DNA of 64,000 bases, from the NCBI GenBank assembly GCA_943789475.1, contig CALSUG010000003.1, positions 124,001 through 188,000 of the forward strand. Direction: 5' to 3'. Source of the DNA: an uncultured Alphaproteobacteria bacterium (GTDB taxonomy: Bacteria; Pseudomonadota; Alphaproteobacteria; Micavibrionales; UBA1664). Position 1 is the stretch's first letter. Each line of letters begins with the position of its first letter. Below, piece after piece: positions 1-8,344 of the stretch. The notes beneath the pieces were generated by a model, which was given only the letters and a program-made list of their open reading frames with translations, ran no database searches and was not told the origin of the DNA. A program made the translations under genes and the position numbers.

Positions 1-1009
1 CCGCACCAATCGAAATTGTGCTGTCATCAATACTTACTCCACCGTATCGAAAATTGACGGATGATGCTAATTTTTGATCCACGACTAATGCTTGATATAA
101 TCGCCCCGTATTTCCACCAATAATATTTTCAGCCACGGCAAACCCTAGTGATTTATCGTAATCTGTTCCCATGCCTGGTACGCGAAATAGTTTTTGATAT
201 ATGGGTTGACGAATAGATTCGTGCATATGTGTAACCGTTACTTGTCCATACATGTTTGGAACCTCTGGCCATGTCGGACGACTTATCGCTTCACCATTTT
301 CAATCTTACCGTATGTTTTTGCCGCCAATTCAAAAACATCTTTTGCGTTAATATCACCGCTAACCACTAATATTGCATTTTTAGGGGCATAATAATTTTT
401 ATAAAATGCACGCGCACCCTCAGGTGATAATTTTTTTAACTCTTGATCCCACCCAATAATTGGACGACCATATGGATGATTAATAAATAACGTGGCGCGC
501 ATCGCTTCATGCAATTGAGCCATCGGATTAGAATCAGTTCTTTGTTTACGCTCTTCCAACACAACATCACGTTCTGTTAATGCTTCCTCATCCTTAAAAT
601 TTAAATTTTTCATACGGTCCGATTCCATCAACATAACCGCTTCCAATTTATCTTTTGGAACTGTTTGGAAATATGCCGTAAAATCCCATGATGTAAATGC
701 ATTATCATTCCCGCCCCATGATTTTACCTTCTTTGAAAATTCACCCGAATCAACAAGATCACTTCCCTTAAACATCAAATGCTCTAAATAATGAGCAAGA
801 CCCGTTTCACCTGCAACTTCATCCGCGCCACCAATACGGTACCACACCATGTGCGTTACCGCGGGCGTACGATGGTTTTCAACCACAACAACCTGCATTG
901 CATTAGGCAATGTTATCGATTGTGCATTATAGATTTTATCGTTGGCATTCGCCTGACCCGATAGAGTATGAGACATAAATATTCCTATCAAAAAAATGAT
1001 TTTTTTCAT
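1..1009 (-). CDS. M16 family zinc peptidase (pitrilysin-like), partial at window edge
   Basis: The reading frame begins at the ATG ending at 1009 and runs off the left edge of the window, giving about 336 residues of a protein whose family is usually 430 to 470 residues per unit. A signal peptide precedes the mature part (cleavage probably after SGQANA). The inverted zinc motif HxxEH is seen as HYLEH at residues 73-77, followed by LMFKG, and a downstream conserved acidic stretch (TERDVVLEE) holds the expected third ligand. M16 peptidases of this type act in the periplasm on small or misfolded peptides. It is the last gene seen of the minus-strand run lspA, DUF3035, M16, an order common in Alphaproteobacteria. 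The family call is firm; the substrate is unknown. Confidence 0.93.
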   Translation of the reverse strand, partial: MKKIIFLIGIFMSHTLSGQANANDKIYNAQSITLPNAMQVVVVENHRTPAVTHMVWYRIGGADEVAGETGLAHYLEHLMFKGSDLVDSGEFSKKVKSWGGNDNAFTSWDFTAYFQTVPKDKLEAVMLMESDRMKNLNFKDEEALTERDVVLEERKQRTDSNPMAQLHEAMRATLFINHPYGRPIIGWDQELKKLSPEGARAFYKNYYAPKNAILVVSGDINAKDVFELAAKTYGKIENGEAISRPTWPEVPNMYGQVTVTHMHESIRQPIYQKLFRVPGMGTDYDKSLGFAVAENIIGGNTGRLYQALVVDQKLASSVNFRYGGVSIDDSTISIGA

Positions 1010-1054
1010 GGGATACAAGATAGCTCTTTTAGTGAAAAAAAGCCAATGGCAATA

Positions 1055-1564
1055 TTAAGGCGCCTCAACCTCATCATTACGTTTTTTTATGACCACGCCT
1101 TCACTTTTCAATCTTTCCAGCTCTTCCTTTGGATCAATCGGTGCTCCCTTGTTTTTATCATCACCAGAGAGAAATAATAATTTTTCCGCTGTTGTTCGCG
1201 TATCAATTGGTTCTTCGGAATCCACGACATCGCGAATGTTTGAATTATCTCCACTCACACCAATTTTTCCTAAAAAGCCATCAATTTTACTGTTTTGTTC
1301 ATTCGCAACACCAGTATCTTTGTTGATATCCTCAACACCAAAAACCGTTTGGCGCGCATCATCACGCGTTGAAATCTCCATTGGACGTGATGTACCAGGG
1401 CGCGGCGGGCGCAATGTATAATCAGGTGGAACAGATAACGGTGCACGCGTAATCACAGAAAACTCATCCGGGGCGACCTTTGCAAGCCCCAAATCTTCTT
1501 TTACATCTTGTGAACAAGCCGCCAATCCAGCTCCCATCAATCCAATCAATACTATTTTTTTCAT
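1055..1564 (-). CDS. DUF3035 lipoprotein (BamF-type)
   Basis: 169 residues. A lipoprotein signal ends in LAAC with the lipid-bearing cysteine at residue 17. The following segment PDEFSVITRAPLSVPP is the hallmark of DUF3035 proteins, one of which (BamF of Caulobacter) is a component of the outer-membrane beta-barrel assembly machine in that genus. The rest is low-complexity and charged, ending in a predicted helical tail. It starts 2 bases after the lspA stop codon, so it is probably co-transcribed and, fittingly, matured by the signal peptidase II encoded just upstream. Family membership is seen in the sequence; participation in the Bam complex is inferred from the family. Confidence 0.82.
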   Translation of the reverse strand: MKKIVLIGLMGAGLAACSQDVKEDLGLAKVAPDEFSVITRAPLSVPPDYTLRPPRPGTSRPMEISTRDDARQTVFGVEDINKDTGVANEQNSKIDGFLGKIGVSGDNSNIRDVVDSEEPIDTRTTAEKLLFLSGDDKNKGAPIDPKEELERLKSEGVVIKKRNDEVEAP

Positions 1565-1566
1565 TT

Positions 1567-2121
1567 TTATTTTTCGTCCTTTTTGTCCATGAAAAATCCA
1601 TGAACGAGTAATAATACAACACCTATACTAATCGCACTATCCGCAATGTTAAAGGCCGGCCAATGATATGTCCCCACATAAACATCAAAAAAATCAGCCA
1701 CAGCACCAAATCTAAAACGATCAATCACATTTCCAATGGCACCACCAATAATCATCCCCAACGATATTGCTTCTAACTTTGATGTCGATTTTATCAACCA
1801 TCGCATCATAATCATACAAATAATTCCTGCCAGAATAACAAGAGGCCATATGCCCATATTTTGTAACAACCCAAAACTAACCCCATGGTTCCAAACCATC
1901 GTCATATTGAAATTAGGTAACACAGGTACACTAATGAAGCCTAATTTCTCTGGTGCGCCCATAATCCATTCCAACAAACCAACAGATTCACCGGCATCAA
2001 GCGCAGGGCGCAACAACAATTCAATCGCCGCCCACTTGGATACTTGATCCAAAATCACAACGTCCAAGATAATTCCAAAACCCAAAATAAGGGGTAACTT
2101 ATTCATTCTATGCTCTTTCAT
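1567..2121 (-). CDS. lspA: Lipoprotein signal peptidase (signal peptidase II)
   Basis: 184 residues, close to the usual 160-185. Four membrane segments are evident. The two catalytic aspartates lie in the conserved blocks GNVIDRFRFGAVADF and FNIADSAISIG, and NHGVSFG matches the conserved N-terminal-half loop. The enzyme cuts prolipoproteins before the lipidated cysteine in the inner membrane. Its start codon overlaps the stop of the preceding M50/HlyD gene (TAATG), indicating translational coupling. This is unusual: lspA normally follows ileS, whereas here it is the fifth gene of an export-type operon. A second ATG five codons in (MNKLPLIL) is a possible alternative start. Confidence 0.96.
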   Translation of the reverse strand: MKEHRMNKLPLILGFGIILDVVILDQVSKWAAIELLLRPALDAGESVGLLEWIMGAPEKLGFISVPVLPNFNMTMVWNHGVSFGLLQNMGIWPLVILAGIICMIMMRWLIKSTSKLEAISLGMIIGGAIGNVIDRFRFGAVADFFDVYVGTYHWPAFNIADSAISIGVVLLLVHGFFMDKKDEK

Positions 2122-4232
2122 TAGTTGAAGCTTAATTCACGTCGTATAGTGTGAAAAGCATCTTTTATAAATTTTAAGGCCGCACTTTGCGCGGGCACAT
2201 TAATTTTAACCGTCCCACCCACAATATAAGGATAACCTTTATTATAATTATCCTTATCCAATTGCAATATCACTTTATAAATTGAATTAATTGATTTTAT
2301 TTGTCCTTCATCTTGTTGCGATGGAATTTGTCCACCATGTAACGATGATAAAACTTCAAAATCTAATATTTCATCATTAATCTCCTCATACGACAAAATT
2401 GAGGCATCTATACCGCCATACAATGTCTGCGCAGATCGAAAAATCGCCTTTTCGCCCTCCTTCAGGCGCTTCAAATCCTCTTCACCGACGTAAGCCGTAA
2501 TACGAAAATCGTGTGGTGTAATAACCCGCATTATATGATCTCTCACCCCAATGGCCTGCCCAACGGACAACCCATTATTGATATCAACGACTTGCCCATC
2601 GAAATTAGCATGCACAACCATAGTATTCGCCTTGGCCCTCAACCCATTCAATGTTTTAGATACCGTTTCAATATCAACATCAATGGAGGTTTGCCGACCA
2701 CGATATAAATCAGCGTTTGTTTGCTCACGCCTTTTTTGTAATTCTAATCCACGCAATGTCATTGTTTGTTTTTTAATTTCTGCATCTAAAAACACAGATG
2801 ACAAAACAACCAAAACATCACCCTTTTTAACGATTTGTCCTTGAATAACCTTCACGGCCTCTATTTTCGATGGTGATGGCGCAAATACGGATTGATATTC
2901 TTGTGCGTGCATCACCGCTGGCGCATGGACAACACCGCGCCACGGAATAACAAACGCCAATAGGGCAATTCCTAGCAATCCTGCAAATATTCGAAATCTT
3001 GTTTTATCCATAAAATTTTCTCGTTTATCCCACCACTTATTTATTTCATCCCAAATAGGCAATCCTATAAACCAAACCAACTCGAATATCATTGCGAATA
3101 ATCCCAATGGCTTCATAAATACATGATACACCAATATTGCAATCCCTAAAAATAATGACAATCGATATAACATTATAATCAGACCAAAGATCGTTAATTT
3201 TGTAGCAACAGTTGGTTCATAATCATGTGGTGCCCCTTCATTCCACCCCAAACATGTTCGACGAATAAATGCCCGCGCGTAATCAATTGCCACTGCATGT
3301 AAATTTTCTATCCCCGAATAATCACTAAGCACATAATACCCATCAAACCGCATTAATGGATTTAAGTTAATGAATAACGACCCAACAAGTGAAATCATGA
3401 TGATTGTGAAACATATCATTTGCCCCAATCCAGGCATCATAAAATTCCACAATATCAAGGCAATGGTTGCCAAATATAATTCTGACTGAATACCCGCCAA
3501 TCCAATGCGCATACGTGCCCGACGATCACCCAGCCGCCATGCCCCTGTGACCTCAGTATAAAACACAGGATACAGGACAATAAAAGCAACCCCCATATGG
3601 GGCACAGGCACATTATATATCTTAGCCATAAACCCATGTGCGAATTCATGAATGAATTTTATACATGTCAAAATAATTGCACTTAATATAATTCCTTCCG
3701 CAGAAAAAATCATCGTAAAGCTATTAAAAAATTCTTCTGACCTTGGCAATGTCATGACAATACCAACAAGCAATATTGTCATCATCACTACAAAAAAACT
3801 TTTTTCAAGCAACGGTCGAACATAAGGCAACATTCGTTTTAAAAAAGCATCCGGCCGAATAAGAGGTATCGTAAAATACAAATACCCATGCATCATTTTT
3901 TGCCAAATTGATTTTGATTTTGTCTCAGCCATCATTTGTTGCGTACCCGCAAGCAAACCATTCTCGGATAAAAACATGAGCAACGAAACAAGATCATCCT
4001 CATCAACACTTAATGATGTTTCAGCATTCACCATATCAATTAATTGATCACGATTATCGACTTTGTGAAACCGTGATAACAATTCAAATTCCGCCCAACC
4101 GATTTTAAAATATTGGTTAGAAGTTGGATGATATAATGTCCATTGGGGCGCACCATCACCACTTGCCGCCGAAGGATATAGTTTCAACAACGGATTTAGT
4201 GTTGGAAATATTTCACCATCACCGTCCATCAT
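2121..4232 (-). CDS. Site-2-type M50 protease fused to HlyD-like adaptor, with PqqD-like N-terminus
   Basis: 703 residues. Residues about 25-98 resemble a PqqD-like winged helix (YFKIGWAEFELLSRF, then a helical stretch ending NGLLAG), a fold that binds leader peptides in other systems. Residues about 140-400 form a multi-spanning membrane domain with the M50 zinc motif HEFAH at 195-199 and the second-ligand motif NPLMRFDGYY at 291-300. After a last membrane segment near 415-435, a biotinyl-lipoyl/HlyD-type periplasmic region with a hairpin follows (FAPSPSKIEAVKVIQGQIVKKGDVL is split across it). The gene abuts the GAF/HlyD gene upstream and overlaps lspA downstream. Zinc ligands look intact, so protease activity is plausible. 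The function is not known; context suggests a tripartite exporter in which this protein is the inner-membrane part. Confidence 0.8.
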   Translation of the reverse strand: MMDGDGEIFPTLNPLLKLYPSAASGDGAPQWTLYHPTSNQYFKIGWAEFELLSRFHKVDNRDQLIDMVNAETSLSVDEDDLVSLLMFLSENGLLAGTQQMMAETKSKSIWQKMMHGYLYFTIPLIRPDAFLKRMLPYVRPLLEKSFFVVMMTILLVGIVMTLPRSEEFFNSFTMIFSAEGIILSAIILTCIKFIHEFAHGFMAKIYNVPVPHMGVAFIVLYPVFYTEVTGAWRLGDRRARMRIGLAGIQSELYLATIALILWNFMMPGLGQMICFTIIMISLVGSLFINLNPLMRFDGYYVLSDYSGIENLHAVAIDYARAFIRRTCLGWNEGAPHDYEPTVATKLTIFGLIIMLYRLSLFLGIAILVYHVFMKPLGLFAMIFELVWFIGLPIWDEINKWWDKRENFMDKTRFRIFAGLLGIALLAFVIPWRGVVHAPAVMHAQEYQSVFAPSPSKIEAVKVIQGQIVKKGDVLVVLSSVFLDAEIKKQTMTLRGLELQKRREQTNADLYRGRQTSIDVDIETVSKTLNGLRAKANTMVVHANFDGQVVDINNGLSVGQAIGVRDHIMRVITPHDFRITAYVGEEDLKRLKEGEKAIFRSAQTLYGGIDASILSYEEINDEILDFEVLSSLHGGQIPSQQDEGQIKSINSIYKVILQLDKDNYNKGYPYIVGGTVKINVPAQSAALKFIKDAFHTIRRELSFN

Positions 4233-5522
4233 TTAAAAACCTGCTAAATTTCTTAATGCAATTAATGGTTTTCTAAACAAGGAATAGCCAAATATAGACC
4301 AGCTTGATTTAATTTTAGCTGTTCCTTGCCATCCAATTCTTAAGTTTAACTTTTCATTATATTGCGCCCGAATTTTATAGGTCAACAAACCATCAACATC
4401 CATCGATGCTTCATAGCCAATTGCAGAAATTTTTGCGTCATAGTTTTTCAACGGTTCTTGATTAAGGAAAAAAGCGACGTCGGTCCCGACACTAATTGGC
4501 AATAAAGATTGTGCCGGTATACGAACGAGCAATTCTACATTTTTAGGATCTGCGATCATCATTATTTTTTCACCTGTTGCCAGCGCCTTTCCCTTTAACG
4601 CGCTTGCATCTGAAAATACGGCAACACCATCGACTGGCGTAATGATTGATGTTTTATTTAATAAATTTTGTGCGTATTTTTTTTCAACTTTCAACACATC
4701 AATCTCAGATCTCAGCTTTTGTAAGTCTGCTTTTTTTTCTCCACTGCCTAGAGATTCAAACCCCGTACGTGACAACGATGATTGTGCAGCGATAACCTTT
4801 TGATTCGCACGGTCAAAATCTGATTGTAATTGCGTTTTGTCCATTTCCGCCAATTTTTGTCCGACAACCACATAATCACCTGGGCGAACGACCACATCAT
4901 CAATTACACCATCAAATGGTATGGATATCGTTATTGCCTGCGATGCGACAACCTCAACAGGGGCAGTCATACTTAACTGGACGGGGCAAAAAAATGTAAC
5001 AATCAACGCAACGATCGTTAATTTTTTAAATTTACCGCCACCAAATAATGATACATAGGATGATCGTGATTTACGAAGAGTAATATTATCCAACGATTGT
5101 TCGTAACATTCACGGACTTCTTGCAACAAACTCAATTCTTCATCGGAAAATTCTTTGTCACTCTCAATCCAAAGACCACCAACAACATGACCGTCATGTG
5201 TTTTAAAAATCATTAAATATTGTGCTTTTGCTCCCCACTCAACGCCATCATCATGACCTATCATTTGGATAAGATCAGATGATTTTTTATGCTTTTTTAT
5301 AAGATTTTTAAGCCATAATGCATAGGGACCAGACTTATCAATATTAACCGACCCTGAGGCTGTTTTTAAATCAATGTCGGGGCCATCACATGTCCAAAAA
5401 ATAGCTTGTTTATATGCAATCAAATCATGTGTTTTATTGGCAATAACAAAACCTATATCTTCGACCGATTGTGCGTCACGCGCTTGTTTTTGAAGGCCAA
5501 GAAGGAATGCTATTTTATTCAT
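4233..5522 (-). CDS. HlyD-family adaptor with N-terminal GAF-like domain
   Basis: 429 residues. The first ~145 residues are cytoplasmic and look like a GAF domain (VEDIGFVIANKTHDLI at the start, VVGGLWIESDKEFSDEEL near the end). One membrane segment follows at about 170-188 (LTIVALIVTFFCPVQLS), then a HlyD/RND-adaptor periplasmic region: lipoyl half-motif (PFDGVIDDVVVRPGDYV), a short coiled-coil hairpin, and the second lipoyl half (ITPVDGVAVF). The stop codon directly abuts the ATG of the M50 fusion gene. A sensory-type domain on the cytoplasmic side of an export adaptor is unusual; it may bind a ligand or a substrate. Family call is solid, role inferred. Confidence 0.8.
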   Translation of the reverse strand: MNKIAFLLGLQKQARDAQSVEDIGFVIANKTHDLIAYKQAIFWTCDGPDIDLKTASGSVNIDKSGPYALWLKNLIKKHKKSSDLIQMIGHDDGVEWGAKAQYLMIFKTHDGHVVGGLWIESDKEFSDEELSLLQEVRECYEQSLDNITLRKSRSSYVSLFGGGKFKKLTIVALIVTFFCPVQLSMTAPVEVVASQAITISIPFDGVIDDVVVRPGDYVVVGQKLAEMDKTQLQSDFDRANQKVIAAQSSLSRTGFESLGSGEKKADLQKLRSEIDVLKVEKKYAQNLLNKTSIITPVDGVAVFSDASALKGKALATGEKIMMIADPKNVELLVRIPAQSLLPISVGTDVAFFLNQEPLKNYDAKISAIGYEASMDVDGLLTYKIRAQYNEKLNLRIGWQGTAKIKSSWSIFGYSLFRKPLIALRNLAGF

Positions 5523-5525
5523 AAA

Positions 5526-6776
5526 TTAATGCGCCTGCGCTTCAAGAAAACCTGATATGCCCGCCTCTCTTATCTTACCAATATGCACTTGTGCTTGCCC
5601 GCTCATTCCTGGCAAAAGAGGCTCATCATAATTGTCCAACTGTGCACGAACTTGTATGGATTGACTTACCGGATCAACCTCACCGTAAATACGCGTTACA
5701 ACCGCCGTATAATCACGCCCCGTTTCCGTTAGTGCTAAATTCAATGGCGCACCCACATTAACCCAACGCAACCATATTGATGGCAACAAAAATTCCATAT
5801 CCAACGCACCTTCGGATACAACCTCCATCAATACGCGATCTGTCCGTGTATATTCACTGGCATTCGCCATTTTTTTAACAACACGGCCATTATAATCCGC
5901 CTTAATAACACAATCTTTCAAACGTGATTCCATCGCACGTTGTTTTGCCGTTGATTGCTTGTTCTCAACAGATGATTGTAATTTTTCCAAATGCGAGGCC
6001 AGTTCTAAATCAAATAAACGCGATGTTGTCAGTTGTTTTTGACGGGCAAATCGTTTTTCAGAATGTACCGCGTCCCATTCCGCGCGCAGATCATCACAAT
6101 GATATTCCAACAGCACATCACCCTTTTTAAAACGATCACCATTTTCAAAATAAATTGCCTTTAATTTTCCATCACGGCTACTCGAAACAACTGTTTTTTC
6201 GCGCGGCACTAAAACAGCCTCAACATCAAGAATCATTTGATCCACCTCGAACTCACCTTTCATCGCCGGAGGCATGTCATAATCACCACCAACCGCAGGT
6301 TCAATATTATTAAATGCTACTGCCATGGAATCACGATTTGCATCATTCATCATTGTTGAATTATTTGCCACTTGAATAAGGCGCACCTTCTCCACCTTAC
6401 CGTCAAATAACGATGATACATTGCTAACAATGTCATTTACATTTTCTTGTATCTCCAAATATCCAGATGTAGCAAAATCAACAACTGAACTTTGCCCCTG
6501 ATCTATTGTGTCTACCAAGTAATCATATCCATCCGCCACTGCGTTATGCATCACATCATAGCGATCAACAATTTTATCACCGACATCATGTTTTGTGTTT
6601 TCCAATGTCTTTATCGCACTGGAACCAGCATCCACTATCCCCACGTTCATGCGATAGTGCGTGTCTTGTAATTCACTCAAAACAGCCTCAACACGTTCAG
6701 GATAGAAATAATGAGCAGCGAAACTACCACCTGTCAATAATACAAGGCAAACCAATGAAATATATATTTTCATCAT
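5526..6776 (-). CDS. HlyD-type periplasmic adaptor protein
   Basis: 416 residues. An N-terminal hydrophobic segment (LVCLVLLTGGSFAAHYF) acts as signal or membrane anchor. Residues about 30-130 form an atypical polar helical region, after which comes the lipoyl/hairpin/lipoyl arrangement of membrane-fusion proteins: VVSSSRDGKLKAIYFENGD, a short hairpin, then VIKADYNGRVVKKM, and a beta-barrel region ending near PLLPGMSGQAQVHIGK. The ATG overlaps the stop of the TolC-like gene by four bases (ATGA) and the next gene starts 3 bases downstream. It presumably bridges the inner-membrane parts to the TolC-like channel. Confidence 0.85.
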   Translation of the reverse strand: MMKIYISLVCLVLLTGGSFAAHYFYPERVEAVLSELQDTHYRMNVGIVDAGSSAIKTLENTKHDVGDKIVDRYDVMHNAVADGYDYLVDTIDQGQSSVVDFATSGYLEIQENVNDIVSNVSSLFDGKVEKVRLIQVANNSTMMNDANRDSMAVAFNNIEPAVGGDYDMPPAMKGEFEVDQMILDVEAVLVPREKTVVSSSRDGKLKAIYFENGDRFKKGDVLLEYHCDDLRAEWDAVHSEKRFARQKQLTTSRLFDLELASHLEKLQSSVENKQSTAKQRAMESRLKDCVIKADYNGRVVKKMANASEYTRTDRVLMEVVSEGALDMEFLLPSIWLRWVNVGAPLNLALTETGRDYTAVVTRIYGEVDPVSQSIQVRAQLDNYDEPLLPGMSGQAQVHIGKIREAGISGFLEAQAH

Positions 6777-8230
6777 ATTTCTACCTCACTATCAAATGGT
6801 GACAAACCAAGCGTACCCATCATATCCATATATGCCTGTTGCATTTGCGCATAGGCTTGAAATTTTTCAACCTCTTGTGATACAGCACCCGCCCGTGCCA
6901 TAAATTCAGCAAAACCTGACGTTGCGCCCAATCCTTTTTTAATCGCCTCAGCATAAGCCTGTCGTTTTGCTTGCTTTTCTTGAATAACAGTTGATTTATA
7001 ATTTTCCTCAGCCATCGCAATACGCACTTGCCCAATGTGCACCTGCGCCATGATCGCAGCTGTCAACGCCTGACGTCTTACCTCACCTAAATATTCTTTA
7101 TTTTTTGATGCCTGGTATCGCGAAGGAAGTGAAATAAAATCACTTATGCTTTGTGTAATAGCACCTGAAAGATTAGACCATGTGTGTGTGTCTAAAAATT
7201 TATTACTGTCATAATTTTGAGCATAAACAAGATTCAACCCAGGAAACGTCTTAACAATTTCACGTTGTGTCTGTCGCACAGCCTGATTTTTCTTTAAAAA
7301 CTCTTCTCGAATTTCAGATCTATTTTGAAGAGCTATACTGATTAATTTTTCTATTTTTTTATTATCATTTGATATTTTAAATTTATCTTTTACGTCCTCA
7401 GGGCGTGTTACAAGTGCAATATTTTGAGATAATGGAACTGCGGTGATCGCCTTTAATTCCAACTCAGTTAAAGAAAGACTTTCACGCATCTCATTAATTT
7501 TTTTAACACGGTCTTGAATATCAACAATACGGCTTGTTACATCAGACAATCCTAACAAACGCTCCCTATCTGCGACGTTAATTGATTTTTCAAATTTTTG
7601 AGCATCTTCTAACAGTTGTCCTGTATGATCCTGCCCTTGCTGTCCAGCATATGCCTGCCAATAAGCATTAAAAACATCTCGCTGTATATTTTGCCTTACT
7701 TTCTCAACACGTTCTGATGCTATATCCGCCTGCTCGCTTGCTGTTTTTCCATCAAGATATGCAATAACACTATCCAAAATATTCCACTGCGCTTGCAGAT
7801 CAAAAAGGCGGCGCGCCTTTTCCGACGAAGTTGACGGTTCCAGTGATTGTGTTCCTGTTAAAATGGATTCACTGGATGAGGCGGCATTATTATTGCGACG
7901 TGTAAAAGTTCCGGAAGCCTTAAAATTTGGCATTCCTTCAAATTGAGTAAGCGTTACATTATCTTGCGCCATGATGGTTTCAAGTGCCGCGACATGGCCA
8001 TCAAGGTTCAATTCAAGCGCCCTCTCCACAGCTTGATCAAGCGTAAGATAAAGAGTATTAACAGCGATTAAAGGTGAGTGATTTTCAAGAATTTCACGAT
8101 CTTTTTCAATTTGTGAAAGATGCACAGGACCATCAAGCTCGATCGCATCGCGTGACGCACATCCAGTTAAAAAAAACCCACAAACAAGCGGTATTGCAAC
8201 CGCTTTTGCTGACAACCTTATATCTTTCAT
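6773..8230 (-). CDS. TolC-like outer-membrane efflux lipoprotein
   Basis: 485 residues. A signal peptide ends in a lipobox LTGC (Cys24). The remainder is rich in long amphipathic helices, with the TolC-family opening LYLTLDQAVERALELNLD and an internal second repeat beginning near residue 290 (SIALQNRSEIREEFLKKNQAVRQ). The length is typical. It is the first gene of the minus-strand run that continues through two adaptors and the M50 fusion into lspA. No ABC, MFS or RND pump lies in the run. It is the outer-membrane exit of whatever this system exports. Confidence 0.88.
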   Translation of the reverse strand: MKDIRLSAKAVAIPLVCGFFLTGCASRDAIELDGPVHLSQIEKDREILENHSPLIAVNTLYLTLDQAVERALELNLDGHVAALETIMAQDNVTLTQFEGMPNFKASGTFTRRNNNAASSSESILTGTQSLEPSTSSEKARRLFDLQAQWNILDSVIAYLDGKTASEQADIASERVEKVRQNIQRDVFNAYWQAYAGQQGQDHTGQLLEDAQKFEKSINVADRERLLGLSDVTSRIVDIQDRVKKINEMRESLSLTELELKAITAVPLSQNIALVTRPEDVKDKFKISNDNKKIEKLISIALQNRSEIREEFLKKNQAVRQTQREIVKTFPGLNLVYAQNYDSNKFLDTHTWSNLSGAITQSISDFISLPSRYQASKNKEYLGEVRRQALTAAIMAQVHIGQVRIAMAEENYKSTVIQEKQAKRQAYAEAIKKGLGATSGFAEFMARAGAVSQEVEKFQAYAQMQQAYMDMMGTLGLSPFDSEVEI

Positions 8231-8344
8231 ATATTGACCAATGCGGAAACCGCAAGAATACTCAAATACCAGTGTACATATTCGTGGATAGATGCAAAAT
8301 AAAAATTGCTTAACAGCCTCATATAATTAGGCAATACTGATTCC
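8231..8344. promoter_or_regulatory. Divergent intergenic region between TolC-like operon and moxR-like gene
   Basis: 114 bases separate the divergently read TolC-like gene and the MoxR gene. On the plus strand TTGACC (8234-8239) is followed after 17 bases by AATACT, an acceptable sigma-70-type pair, and a TATAAT hexamer lies at 8322-8327 but without a matching -35. A small hairpin GCGG-AAA-CCGC lies inside the first spacer. No Shine-Dalgarno sequence precedes the MoxR ATG. Promoters must lie here for both directions; the exact elements are uncertain. Confidence 0.4.
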
